Notes: generated by a model from the letters alone, not told the origin. A stretch of DNA of 64,000 nt from an uncultured Bacteroidales bacterium (GCA_902787575.1 CADAGX010000003.1:1-64000), one strand, 5' to 3'. Counted from the first letter of the stretch, positions 1 through 8,928 are shown. Translations and numbers: made by a program.

Positions 1-1567
1 CACTTCAATAAGCGGACGCTCGTCGGTCGAGGTTCAGGGCGGCGACTTCGTCATCTTCGGCAAAAATCAGAAGGACGACAAGCTCTACGTGAGCGGTTCA
101 AACGGTGTGCAGTGCGACCAGACCGAGCAATACCGCATGGAAGTGAAGCGTTGCAACGTAGAGATATCCCCGTGGGGCGGTGAGTTCGCCCTTCAGACCG
201 ACAGTCTCTGCGTGAATGCAGCTAACCTTACCCTATGTGGCTATGGCGGCGCACCCGCCTGGCTCTCGTGGAACGCGGCCGATGACGGAGGACTCGTACT
301 GAAACATGCCAACAAGACTTACGGCGAGGTGAACCAGGATGGTCTGATGGAGTTCGAGTGTCAGGACCCGCTGCTCTTCAAGGTGGATGTTGCTGTTGAC
401 GAAGAGACACACGGCAGCGTCACAGGCGGCGGCTGGTATGAAGACGGACAGCAGGTAACGTTGACTGCCACGGCCAACGAAGCATTCAAGTTCGTGCGCT
501 GGAGCGACGACGTGACAGACAACCCGCGCCTGCTGACTGTGGACGACGACTACACGCTGAAGGCCATCTTCACGGACATGAACAAGTACACCGTTACCTT
601 CGTGGGCATGAACGAGGCGGTGCTTGGCTACGACTACGTCTATGAGGGACAGGCTGCCACGGCTCCCGAGGTGCCCGAGATAGAAGGCTACACGTTTACA
701 GGCTGGGACAAGGACTTCAGCAACGTGACGTCCGACATGACCGTCACGGCACAGTTCGAGAAGAATACCTACACAGTCATATTCCTCGGCTTCGACAATG
801 TGGAACTCAAGCGCGAGACGGTGGAATACGGCGCCGCAGCCACGGCACCCGAAGTGCCGACAGTGGAGCACTACACATTCATGGGCTGGGATAAGGACTT
901 CACGTTCGTGGCCACAGACCTGACCGTGACAGCTCAGTACGAGCTGGAGAAACTGACCGTTACGTTCTACGGCCAGGGCGGCGTGTTCCTCGTAACGCAG
1001 CAAGTTCCCTACGGCGGAAATGTTACTGCTCCTTCGGCTCCGTATGTGGAAGGCTTCGACTTTGTGGGCTGGATGGCACCAAACGATGAAGTGCTCAGTC
1101 CGGAACAGGTGAACGCAGCCGCAGTGGTGGCCGACATCTCGTACACAGCCGTTTACGAAAGCAACGTGAAGACCTACAGCCTGAAGCTGGAGGTGGAAGG
1201 AAGCGGCAAACTCTTCTTCGGCATGTACAACGCCTTTGGCGAGCTGCAGGAGGCAGAGGCTACGGAGAGTGAATATATGGTGCCCGAAGGTTCGCAGTTC
1301 ATACTCATTGCCAAAGCCGACGAAGGCTGGAGGTTCGTTCAGTGGTCCGACGGCGTGACGAAGGACAAGCGCAACATCACGATGACTTCAGACCTGACGC
1401 TGAAGGCCGTCTTTACAAATAAGCCAGACGGCATCAACGACCCGACAGACTCAGCCGACAAGGCAGCCGTGAAGGTTATCCGCAACGGCAAACTCTACAT
1501 CCTACGCTACGGCAAGGTGTTCAGCGCAGACGGATACGAGGTGAACAAGTCGCAACTGGGCCATTAA
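1..1567 (+). CDS. Surface/secreted protein with InlB-type B repeats (3' part)
   Basis: The frame is open from base 2, so the gene begins before the window and only its C-terminal ~520 residues are seen. At least two clear Listeria-Bacteroides (InlB B) repeats of about 58 residues follow each other at about 590-940, each ending in a GWDKDF signature and a TVTAQ(F/Y)E strand; a third, more diverged one follows (GFDFVGW). Two related modules with RWSD/QWSD and LTLKA(I/V)F motifs flank them. The tail (VIRNGKLYILRYGKVFSADGYEV) resembles the short C-terminal tails of Prevotella secreted proteins. Such repeats are generally extracellular and of adhesive or unknown role; the N-terminal functional domain is not visible. 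Confidence 0.8.
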   Translation, partial: TSISGRSSVEVQGGDFVIFGKNQKDDKLYVSGSNGVQCDQTEQYRMEVKRCNVEISPWGGEFALQTDSLCVNAANLTLCGYGGAPAWLSWNAADDGGLVLKHANKTYGEVNQDGLMEFECQDPLLFKVDVAVDEETHGSVTGGGWYEDGQQVTLTATANEAFKFVRWSDDVTDNPRLLTVDDDYTLKAIFTDMNKYTVTFVGMNEAVLGYDYVYEGQAATAPEVPEIEGYTFTGWDKDFSNVTSDMTVTAQFEKNTYTVIFLGFDNVELKRETVEYGAAATAPEVPTVEHYTFMGWDKDFTFVATDLTVTAQYELEKLTVTFYGQGGVFLVTQQVPYGGNVTAPSAPYVEGFDFVGWMAPNDEVLSPEQVNAAAVVADISYTAVYESNVKTYSLKLEVEGSGKLFFGMYNAFGELQEAEATESEYMVPEGSQFILIAKADEGWRFVQWSDGVTKDKRNITMTSDLTLKAVFTNKPDGINDPTDSADKAAVKVIRNGKLYILRYGKVFSADGYEVNKSQLGH

Positions 1568-1572
1568 AAAAT

Positions 1573-1603
1573 TTGGAAAAGTGGACGGAACATAGTATTT
1601 TTG
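1573..1603 (+). promoter_or_regulatory. Bacteroidetes-type promoter of the histidine kinase gene
   Basis: TTG at 1573-1575 lies 20 bases before TATTTTTG at 1596-1603, matching the -33 TTG / -7 TAnnTTTG arrangement. The ATG at 1608 is only four bases past the -7 box, so the transcript probably starts at or very near the start codon. Confidence 0.7.
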
Positions 1604-1607
1604 CTCC

Positions 1608-3452
1608 ATGAAGATAAGACGCAACAGCCTCATAGCACTCACATTCTCCCTTGCGCTGGCCGTGCCGGTGCAGGGGAAGAATGTGCTGCCGCCACCGATG
1701 GAATGCGTGGACAGCGCCTACTCGCTGGCCATGTCGGGACACCTGCAGGAAGCAGTGGCACTGGGCTACGAAGCACTGGAGACGGTGCCCGAGGACTCGG
1801 CTGCCCTGCGCTGTGAGTTCTACTCGTGTCTGCTCTACTGCTACCACCGTCTGGGCGACTACGAACAGGCGCTCCACTACGGCGAACTGTGTCTGCTCTA
1901 CGACGAGCAGCACGGCACGCAGGCAGACCTCAGTGCCTCGCTGGGTAATCTGGCAGGTGTGTATTCCTCGGCAGGCAAGCAGGATGTGGCCATCGAGTAT
2001 CTGCGTCGCAGCATCGACATAGAGCAGGCGCTCATAGCCTCCGACTCCACGCATACGGCTGCCTCGCTGGCCATCCGCAAGGCGATGCTCGGCGAGGTGC
2101 TGGTGGCCAAGGCGAAGGAGACGCTCTCCCACCCGACGGATGCAAAGAAAGGCACCGACGGAGGAATGGATGCAGACGGAGTGACGATGCTGGCCGAGGC
2201 ACTGCGCCTCACAGACGAGGCGCTGCAGATAGAGCGACAGCTGGGACGCCGCACACAAGAGGGCATCCGGCTGGCACAGCTGGCCAACATCTACGACGCA
2301 TTGGGGCAGGAGGCGCGAGCCAAGGAGTGCAACCAACAGGCGCTCGCCCTTGCCCGCGAGACGGGCAACCGCGCGTCCGAACTGATAATCCTGCTGCAGG
2401 ACGGACAACTGGAGCAGGCCATCGAACTGGCACACGAACTGGGGATGCGAAAGCAGGAATATGAAGCTTGCGACCGCCTCTACCGGCAAGCCCAAGCAGC
2501 AGGCCGTAGTGCCGAAGCTCTGACTTGGCTCGAGAGAACTCGGGTGCTGCATGAGCAACTGCAAAGCGAGGAGACGCAGCGGCAGCTGACAATCGCTCAG
2601 GTGCGATACGACTCGTTTCGCAAGGAGCAGCAGCTCGAGGCTCAGCAACGCACCATACAGGAGGAACGATTGCGCGCACGGGTGTTATTTGTGGTATCTC
2701 TGCTCTCCTTCATCATTGTCCTGCTGCTCATACTGCTGTTGGTGCAGTCGCGCCGCCGCAAACGCATGATTGAGGAAGCTGCGGCCTACAAGCAACGACA
2801 ATACACCATTCTCACGCACGACCTGACGAACCCGATGGTGGCACAGCAGCAAGTGCTGCGGATGCTCTACCGCGACTTCTCGCTCCATACACCCGAGCAG
2901 GTGCGCACCCTCACGGGGCAGCTGCTGGCCGGCAGCGACAGCCAGTTGGCACTGCTGCGTAACCTCGGCGAGATAGCTCAGCTGGAGCAAGGCAAACGAA
3001 CGATGCAGCCCACACGGTTGAATCTCAGTGCTCTCATCACAGACATCGCCCGGATCATGCGTAGTACCGCCGAACTGAAGGACGTGACGATTAGCCTCAA
3101 GGTGGAACGCACCTTTGTGACAGCCGACCGCGAGGCACTGCGAACGATTCTGCGTAACATCCTCAGCAATGCCATTAAGTTCACGCCCAAAGGCGGCGAG
3201 GTGGAGGTGGGAACGAAGGCGCCGAGCAGCTTCTACGTTCACAACGACGGCGAGCATATCCCGCAGGAACAGATAGACGAAATCATGCACGCCAAGACAC
3301 ATGTCACCAGCCACATAGGCACCAATGGCGAGAGCGGCACGGGCGTGGGCCTGCTTCTCTGCCGCGAGCTGATTGCCCTCAACCGCGGCACGATGCAGAT
3401 CCTGTCTGCTCCGAACGAGGGAGTGACCGTGGAGGTGGAGTTGCCAGAGTGA
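1608..3452 (+). CDS. TPR-sensor histidine kinase
   Basis: A 614-residue sensor kinase. Residues 1-23 look like a signal peptide, followed by a periplasmic TPR-rich helical region (about 35-310), a coiled coil (about 310-357), one membrane segment (358-380) and a cytoplasmic kinase. The H box reads ILTHDLTNP with phospho-acceptor His404; the ATPase has an N box (ILRNILSNAIKFTP) and a G box (GTGVGLLLCREL). It probably autophosphorylates in response to an envelope or nutrient signal and passes phosphate to the regulator encoded 113 bases downstream. The start is fixed by the signal peptide and by the promoter directly upstream. The signal sensed cannot be read from the sequence. Confidence 0.92.
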   Translation: MKIRRNSLIALTFSLALAVPVQGKNVLPPPMECVDSAYSLAMSGHLQEAVALGYEALETVPEDSAALRCEFYSCLLYCYHRLGDYEQALHYGELCLLYDEQHGTQADLSASLGNLAGVYSSAGKQDVAIEYLRRSIDIEQALIASDSTHTAASLAIRKAMLGEVLVAKAKETLSHPTDAKKGTDGGMDADGVTMLAEALRLTDEALQIERQLGRRTQEGIRLAQLANIYDALGQEARAKECNQQALALARETGNRASELIILLQDGQLEQAIELAHELGMRKQEYEACDRLYRQAQAAGRSAEALTWLERTRVLHEQLQSEETQRQLTIAQVRYDSFRKEQQLEAQQRTIQEERLRARVLFVVSLLSFIIVLLLILLLVQSRRRKRMIEEAAAYKQRQYTILTHDLTNPMVAQQQVLRMLYRDFSLHTPEQVRTLTGQLLAGSDSQLALLRNLGEIAQLEQGKRTMQPTRLNLSALITDIARIMRSTAELKDVTISLKVERTFVTADREALRTILRNILSNAIKFTPKGGEVEVGTKAPSSFYVHNDGEHIPQEQIDEIMHAKTHVTSHIGTNGESGTGVGLLLCRELIALNRGTMQILSAPNEGVTVEVELPE

Positions 3453-3453
3453 C

Positions 3454-3557
3454 AGCCTCACCCCGGCCCCTCTCCGAGGAGAGGGAGTAAATAGTAAATT
3501 GGTAAATCAGATAATGTAATTGCGTTCTCCCCTCGGGGAGGGCTTGAGGAGGGGGCT
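3454..3557. repeat. Imperfect inverted-repeat intergenic element
   Basis: A left half (3454-3487) rich in CCCCTCTCCGAGGAGAGGG and a right half (3527-3557) containing CTCCCCTCGGGGAGGG are diverged reverse complements. The element fills the gap between the kinase and response regulator genes. A related copy lies inside the ABC-F gene at about 14011-14069. Confidence 0.65.
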
Positions 3558-3565
3558 CTAATTTT

Positions 3566-4192
3566 ATGAAAATAGCTATTCTCGACGACCACGAACTCAT
3601 ACGTGTCGGTGTGGCCAGTGTGCTGCACGACTCGCCGCACACTGTTACCATCAGTGCGGCCTGTGCCGAAGACCTGTTCTCGGCACTCGAAGGCGGCACG
3701 ACATGCGACCTGCTGCTATTGGACATTCTGATGCCCGGCACCAACGGCTTCGAGGTGGCCCGCCGCATGCGAACGGAGTATCCCGACATCAAGATTATCG
3801 TCCTCTCGGTGGATACGAAGGAGTATGTCATCACGCGTCTAATGCAAATCGGCATAGACGGATTCATCAGCAAAAACGGTCCGCTGGAGGAAGTGAAGCT
3901 GGCCATCGACTCGGTGGCCGAAGGCGTGCCCTTCTACGGGCGCGACTTGGCGGTGCTGGTGCGCGACATCGTGGATGCGCAGCCCAACAAGAAACCCGCT
4001 GCCCAACTTACCAAACGCGAACTGGAAATCATCGAAGCCTGCTGCGACGGGCTGCTGGGCAAGGAGATTTCCGAGAAGTTCCACATCTCGCTCCGTGCCG
4101 TGAACAGCCACAAGACCAACATCTTCAACAAACTGGGCATCTCGTCCTCCGTAGAGATGGTACGCTTTGCCCTCGAACACGGTATCATTTAG
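3566..4192 (+). CDS. NarL/FixJ-family response regulator
   Basis: A 208-residue transcription factor with an N-terminal receiver and a C-terminal LuxR-type helix-turn-helix. Receiver residues are intact: the acidic pair Asp7/Asp8, phospho-acceptor Asp53 in LLLLDILMP, Ser81 and Lys103 (FISKNGP). The DNA-binding part (about 146-205) carries the typical LTKRELEII start and KEISEKFHISLRAVNSHKTN recognition region. It follows the sensor kinase on the same strand, which makes it the probable partner. Its targets are unknown; no obvious binding site is visible nearby. Confidence 0.93.
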   Translation: MKIAILDDHELIRVGVASVLHDSPHTVTISAACAEDLFSALEGGTTCDLLLLDILMPGTNGFEVARRMRTEYPDIKIIVLSVDTKEYVITRLMQIGIDGFISKNGPLEEVKLAIDSVAEGVPFYGRDLAVLVRDIVDAQPNKKPAAQLTKRELEIIEACCDGLLGKEISEKFHISLRAVNSHKTNIFNKLGISSSVEMVRFALEHGII

Positions 4193-4224
4193 CGTTCCGA
4201 ACGGCGTACCTTCACACGCAAAAA

Positions 4225-4304
4225 TGCGACGTGTAGTTTGCTTCACAGCGACGCGTCGCATGAAGCCACGCGACACGTCGCGTGAGCCGATGCGACGTGT
4301 GGCG
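4225..4304. repeat. Palindrome array A (4 units, 22-bp period)
   Basis: Four copies of the NGCSACRYGTSGCR palindrome start at 4225, 4247, 4269 and 4291, exactly 22 bases apart. The units include AGCGACGCGTCGCA, CGCGACACGTCGCG and TGCGACGTGTGGCG. The array sits 33 bases after the response regulator stop codon. No open frame here looks like a gene. Confidence 0.9.
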
Positions 4305-4452
4305 TGAAAACAGCGGACACATTGTTGTTTTCACGTGTAAGGCAAGCCCATGCCTCTAATGTCAAGAAACGGGACGACTCTAGGGAATATGTTTTTCAGA
4401 ATCCCTACGCTGTGACGAACACGGCCCGCGGCCTCAATGATTGCAAGAGCGA

Positions 4453-4620
4453 TTACTCCGCATGTGTCAGCGACTCTATCTGAAGGTCGCCGTACGTCTC
4501 TCGGTCGGTGGCAATCTTGTCCCAGATATGGTCTTTGTCTTCCTTGAAATAGACAATGGGATGGAGCGCGGTGCTGAGCTTGTCGTCAGCATAGAGCAAG
4601 GCGTTCTCGGCCCGTGGGTT
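4453..4620 (-). pseudogene. C-terminal fragment of an unidentified protein
   Basis: On the minus strand about 55 codons read as a natural-looking protein end (for example LHPIVYFKEDKDHIWDK, then YGDLQIESLTHAE) closing with TAA at 4453-4455. There is no start codon or upstream body: the frame breaks near 4620, where a remnant of a different gene begins on the opposite strand. I do not recognise the family. Confidence 0.5.
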
Positions 4621-4700
4621 GTTACGACCACTCCCACTTCATACGGCTCTACAAAGAGACTTACGGCATCACTCCCGCCGCCGACCGCACCGGAGGGTAG
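4617..4700 (+). pseudogene. C-terminal remnant of an AraC-family regulator
   Basis: About 27 codons ending in TAG at 4698-4700 read YDHSHFIRLYKETYGITPAA, which matches the second helix-turn-helix end of AraC/XylS regulators (form: xDxSxFxRxFKxxYGxTPxxYR). The rest of the gene is absent, so this is a decayed or recombined fragment. Confidence 0.7.
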
Positions 4701-4771
4701 CATCGCTTTCCTTCTCTACCTAAGACACTAACTTTACCTTTGGGAGAAATCCGACAACACCTAAGACTACG

Positions 4772-4812
4772 AAAAGAAGCAGCCCGCCAATCAGTGGGCT
4801 GCTTCTTTTTTT
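4772..4812. terminator. Intrinsic terminator, usable on both strands
   Basis: The 10-bp stem GAAGCAGCCC (4776-4785) / GGGCTGCTTC (4796-4805) has a 10-base loop, then seven T on the plus strand and four T on the minus strand. It lies 33 bases past the stop codon of the minus-strand GH76 gene and most likely ends that transcript. Confidence 0.85.
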
Positions 4813-4844
4813 AGTAGGTAACATCAATGTGTAAGCCGGACAAC

Positions 4845-7800
4845 TTACTTCACAAACTTGCGGACGAGGTTCTTGCCACCCACTTGCATTGCGGCTACGT
4901 ATAGGCCGGCGGACAGGGTCTGCAGTGGCTCCACGTGTGTGCCAGCTGCCACGGGTGTGGCAGCCACCATGCGACCTTGCGAGTCGTAGATGCGAAGGGT
5001 GGTGGCCTGCGGTGTCCGGACTTGGAGCGCGCCGCAGCACAGCGTCAGCGAAGCCATCTCGCTCTGGATGCCACCTACGGCGGTCTTGTTGCGCGTGGTG
5101 AGCAGTTGCAATTGTCCAAGTTGCAATTGGTCGCTGCCAGAGACTTCGCTGATGGTCAGACGGAAATGGGTGTATGCCTTCGGCTCGGCCACAGCGTAGA
5201 TTTGTGTGGCGTAGCGATGCGAGAATGCTTCGTCGGTACGTGCGTCCAGTTCGTCCCACGTGGCGCCATCAGCCGATCCATAGAGCGTCCAAGCACGCGG
5301 GTCGCGCGTGGCTTCGTCCTTTGCAGCCGTGATGCCATAGGCGTCCACTTCCTGCTGCTCGGCATACGTGATGTCGATGGATACAGGCTTGGAGAAGGCT
5401 GTGTGATACTTGGTGGTGCGCACCTGGTCGTTTGCTTTCTCGATACCTTCGGACGAGGAAGCGCCTTCGGCCGAGGCGGTGAACGTCTCGGGCGTTGGGA
5501 AGACAATGCTGCCAGCGTCGGCAATGGCTGTGCCATAGATCTCCAGTTCTGCCAGCTTGGCTTGCTCAGTGCCGCCAGTGGTGGTACGAACGGTGAAGTC
5601 GAGATGCTCAAACGTCTTTGTAGAGGAGACGGAAATGGTGGCACGGCTGCCACGTGCAGCAAACGATAGGGTGCGCGAGGAGAGTGTGGTGGCCACATCG
5701 TCCTGCGTGCCAGAAAGTACGATATTCTGTGGGTCGAGATCTGCACGATCGGCGCAGACGACCGAATAACCCACCACGCGAATGGGCACAGGGAAGTCGA
5801 AGCCCCACGACATGTTCTCGCCAGTGAGTGTGGCTGCTGTGGTGCCGTCGTTGTCTATCAACGCCGTAACAGCCTGCCCGTTGGTGTCTGTAACAGCTGC
5901 ACTCTGTGCCATATCGGTATAGAACGTACCGTAGTCGAGGCGTCCTATCAGCTGCACTTCGCAGACGCAGGCTTCGCCTTCGCCTTCGAGTGTGAGCTTA
6001 TAATAGATGTATGGCGCAGCGTCCTGCAGGCGGCATACGTTGGTGCAGGCGTCGTATGGGAAAACAGCAGCCTCCTGACGATCCAGTTCGGCCCACGTCT
6101 TGCCGTTGTTGGAACCGTAGAGTGTCCATGCAGTGGGTGCAGAGGCCTTCTCGCTGATGGTGATGCTATAGGCCAAGAGCTGGTAGTTGCCGTTGCTCTG
6201 GTACGTCACATCGGCAGGCAGCGTCAGTGTGGCAGATGTCTCGGCGCTGTGGTCGGTCAATAAATCGCCTCCCTCAGAGACAATACCTCCGTCGGCAGTC
6301 ACATCGGCAAGGTCCACCGCCCTACCCAGCAGCTGCCATTCGCCCAGGCTGAGGCGCACGTCGGAAGTGGTGGCTGTGAACACAAGGCGGAAGCGTGTGT
6401 AGGCCTGCCCGCCGGTGCTTACATCGAACTGCTTTTTCTGGCCACGCACACTGAACGTCTGTTCGCTGCGAACGTCTAACTGTGTCCATTCGTTGCCGTC
6501 GTTGCTGGCTTCGAGTCGCCATGCAGTGGGGTCTGTGTTGGCAGTGATGCCCGAGAAGAGCGAATAGCCCTGCAGCAGGATGGGTGCCGGCGAGCGGTAT
6601 TCCACCCAGCGTTCTGCGTCGCCCTGCATGACGCCCAGCATCTCGGTCTCGGGCGAGTCGTCGATGAGGTTGTCCTGATTGGTGCTCACCAGCGATTCGG
6701 AACATGTGAGTTGGCCGCCATTGTTTGTTAGGTCGGCAAACATTGTGTAATTGGCCTCGAAGTTGAACCAGTTAATCTCGGCAAGGTCGACCTTCGCTAT
6801 GCCGTTGCCCACGAGATAGATATCGTGTTCGCCGCCGATGGGAACATCGAGTTCCATCGTCACGGTCTCCCAATTGTTGGTATTCTCCGAGTCGGCAGCA
6901 TTAAAAGTGCAGAGTAGCGTGCCGCGAGTAGGGTCGTCGGCATAGACGCGGATGCGACCCGAAGCACGAAGGTACTTCAGTCGCATGACGCAATGTGAAG
7001 CAATGCGTGTACCGAAGTCCACGCGCCGATAACCCACGTACTGTGTGTGCTGCACAGGGCCCATGGCCTGCGTGCCGTCCTCGTCGCCGCCATCGGAGAG
7101 CGTGACACCGAAGATGCGGTTGAACTGCTCGGCCTGCATGCGCTCGTAGGCGTTTCGCCTGTCCACCGCGCCCAGATGGGCGTTGAAGGCAGCGGAGACG
7201 GCCGTGAAGGAACCTTCGCCAGAAGTGTTGAAGCTGCCGCCGTCGCTATAGTAGAAGTCTTCCGTCGTCTTGCGCAGCCACGCCGACATGCAGACGCCCA
7301 CAGAGTTGCGATTGTTCCACGCGTGGAAGGCGTTCTTGGCCAGCCAGTCGTAGTATTCGGGATGTTCCAAGTCTGAGGCATAGCGGCGAACGTAGCGCAT
7401 CAGGATACCCTTGAAGCCGCACAGGTCGCCGGTCACGGTCTGGCAAGCTTTTATCACACCCCAGCTGTTGGCCAGATTCTTAGCCGTCCACGTCATCATG
7501 GCGTCGGCGTCGGACTTGTACTGAGCCGTGCCATAGTGGTTGTAGAGCATAATGGCGGCGCCCATGTTCGTGCCCTGATTGTAAGTAGATGACCACGTAC
7601 CCACACTGCCGGTGGACGTACTGTAGGAATCATAGACCTGCCCGTTGAAGACGCCCGACGAATTGATATTGAAAAGCAGCGAGCGCTCGGCCGCATAGAT
7701 CTTGGCAGCTTTCCGGAAGTAGGCCTCGCTGTTGAAGGCTATACCGAGATAGCAGGCGCAGACGGCCGCGGGACCGTTGATACACGAGGTGGTGCCGCCG

Positions 7801-8714
7801 CCGCCTTCCTTCCATCTGAGCGCTCCGTTGCCGAAAGCGTTCGCACGCGAGTACATCTTGTCGAAGTTATCCTTGGCGCGCGTTCTGTACTCCGTGTTGC
7901 CTGTCAACAGGTAGGCCCTCACGCAGGCAATGCACATCCAAGCAATATCGTCGTTGAACTCGTTGTAACTCCAGTCCGTCTTATTTCGGTTGCAGAAGTT
8001 CTTGTAAAGTTGGTCAAACATCTCGGCATACTGTGCCTCGCCTGTCGTTTCCAGTGCGTCGAGCACCACCTCGAACATCTCGGCGTCGCCCCACCAGCCT
8101 CCGTTGCCAATGACGTAGCCCACCGACTTATCCTTGTGGTAATAGTGGTCGCGCCAGCGGTCCATCATGTCGTCGCGCACCTCGGGCGTCAGGTAGTTGG
8201 GTCTCGGATCACAGACAGTCACCTTCCACTTGATGCGTGCCGCATCGGTGGTGGAAGCGGCTTGCAGGCTCACGGTGGAACCCTCTGTCACATCCGCGAG
8301 CGAAGCCACTGCGTAGCGCTTCAGCGTGCTGAAATAAATAATGTACGTGTCTGCCTCGCCTTCCACAGGCTCCAGCACCCACGTACCACGTGTCTGCGCA
8401 GCCGACTGTTCGATGACACCCACCTGCGAACCGGCCGAAGTGGCCGTCATCCCACCCAGGTAATAACCCGAATAAACGTTGCGAAGGTAGAAGAGACCTC
8501 GGCCATTGTCCTCAAGCACCCAACGCTGCGAGTTGGTGCCCGTCTCGGTCCACAGCACGGCGGCCTTCGATGCGTCCAGCGTGGAGTTCTCCACCATCAA
8601 CGACCGTCCGCCGCACTCGAGACGCACCGTCTGACCATTCTCGAAACCATACGCTACGGAGGCCATCAGCACAGCCCCGATGAAAAGAACCACACGCGAA
8701 AGAAATATTTTCAT
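4845..8714 (-). CDS. Secreted multidomain GH76 alpha-1,6-mannanase-like protein
   Basis: A 1289-residue exported enzyme. In order: signal peptide (to about residue 22), ricin-type beta-trefoil lectin module (about 25-150), GH76 catalytic domain (about 170-480) with the adjacent acidic pair in EFNDDIAW, a CBM6-like module (about 510-650), about four F5/8-type C (discoidin-like) modules, and a Por-secretion-like C-terminal domain (GLYVAAMQVGGKNLVRKFVK). GH76 enzymes cut alpha-1,6-mannan backbones, such as fungal or bacterial mannan. The start MKIFLSRVV is chosen because it opens a signal peptide and lies just below a promoter at 8752; the longer frame only translates the palindrome array. No SusC/SusD genes are adjacent. 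Confidence 0.85.
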   Translation of the reverse strand: MKIFLSRVVLFIGAVLMASVAYGFENGQTVRLECGGRSLMVENSTLDASKAAVLWTETGTNSQRWVLEDNGRGLFYLRNVYSGYYLGGMTATSAGSQVGVIEQSAAQTRGTWVLEPVEGEADTYIIYFSTLKRYAVASLADVTEGSTVSLQAASTTDAARIKWKVTVCDPRPNYLTPEVRDDMMDRWRDHYYHKDKSVGYVIGNGGWWGDAEMFEVVLDALETTGEAQYAEMFDQLYKNFCNRNKTDWSYNEFNDDIAWMCIACVRAYLLTGNTEYRTRAKDNFDKMYSRANAFGNGALRWKEGGGGTTSCINGPAAVCACYLGIAFNSEAYFRKAAKIYAAERSLLFNINSSGVFNGQVYDSYSTSTGSVGTWSSTYNQGTNMGAAIMLYNHYGTAQYKSDADAMMTWTAKNLANSWGVIKACQTVTGDLCGFKGILMRYVRRYASDLEHPEYYDWLAKNAFHAWNNRNSVGVCMSAWLRKTTEDFYYSDGGSFNTSGEGSFTAVSAAFNAHLGAVDRRNAYERMQAEQFNRIFGVTLSDGGDEDGTQAMGPVQHTQYVGYRRVDFGTRIASHCVMRLKYLRASGRIRVYADDPTRGTLLCTFNAADSENTNNWETVTMELDVPIGGEHDIYLVGNGIAKVDLAEINWFNFEANYTMFADLTNNGGQLTCSESLVSTNQDNLIDDSPETEMLGVMQGDAERWVEYRSPAPILLQGYSLFSGITANTDPTAWRLEASNDGNEWTQLDVRSEQTFSVRGQKKQFDVSTGGQAYTRFRLVFTATTSDVRLSLGEWQLLGRAVDLADVTADGGIVSEGGDLLTDHSAETSATLTLPADVTYQSNGNYQLLAYSITISEKASAPTAWTLYGSNNGKTWAELDRQEAAVFPYDACTNVCRLQDAAPYIYYKLTLEGEGEACVCEVQLIGRLDYGTFYTDMAQSAAVTDTNGQAVTALIDNDGTTAATLTGENMSWGFDFPVPIRVVGYSVVCADRADLDPQNIVLSGTQDDVATTLSSRTLSFAARGSRATISVSSTKTFEHLDFTVRTTTGGTEQAKLAELEIYGTAIADAGSIVFPTPETFTASAEGASSSEGIEKANDQVRTTKYHTAFSKPVSIDITYAEQQEVDAYGITAAKDEATRDPRAWTLYGSADGATWDELDARTDEAFSHRYATQIYAVAEPKAYTHFRLTISEVSGSDQLQLGQLQLLTTRNKTAVGGIQSEMASLTLCCGALQVRTPQATTLRIYDSQGRMVAATPVAAGTHVEPLQTLSAGLYVAAMQVGGKNLVRKFVK

Positions 8715-8751
8715 ATTGGCAATGATGTTATAGTTCGACGTATTTTCTTTG

Positions 8752-8782
8752 CAAAGATAGTGCAAAGAGACGAGACCACCAA
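8752..8782 (-). promoter_or_regulatory. Promoter of the GH76 gene
   Basis: On the minus strand TATCTTTG (8759-8752) is preceded after 20 bases by TTG (8782-8780). It gives a leader of roughly 35 bases before the ATG at 8714. The first unit of palindrome array B begins 38 bases upstream of this promoter. Confidence 0.75.
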
Positions 8783-8819
8783 GGGAATGCAGAAATTTTA
8801 ACTTTTTTGCTCTCCGGAA

Positions 8820-8921
8820 TGCGACGTGTGGCGTGGCGAAATGCGACGCGTGGCGTGAGCGATTGCGACGTGTGGCGTGAACGATTGCGACGCGTGGCAT
8901 GAACGATTGCGACGCGTGGCT
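8820..8921. repeat. Palindrome array B (5 units, 22-bp period)
   Basis: Units start at 8820, 8842, 8864, 8886 and 8908, all exactly 22 bases apart, alternating TGCGACGTGTGGCG and TGCGACGCGTGGCR, most followed by TG(A). The array fills most of the gap between the U32 gene's stop codon and the GH76 promoter. Confidence 0.93.
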
Positions 8922-8928
8922 GTATGGA

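Noticed and set aside
4441..4731. 96-codon plus-strand frame
   Set aside because: It is in another frame from the AraC remnant and antisense to a better protein-like fragment; no family resemblance.
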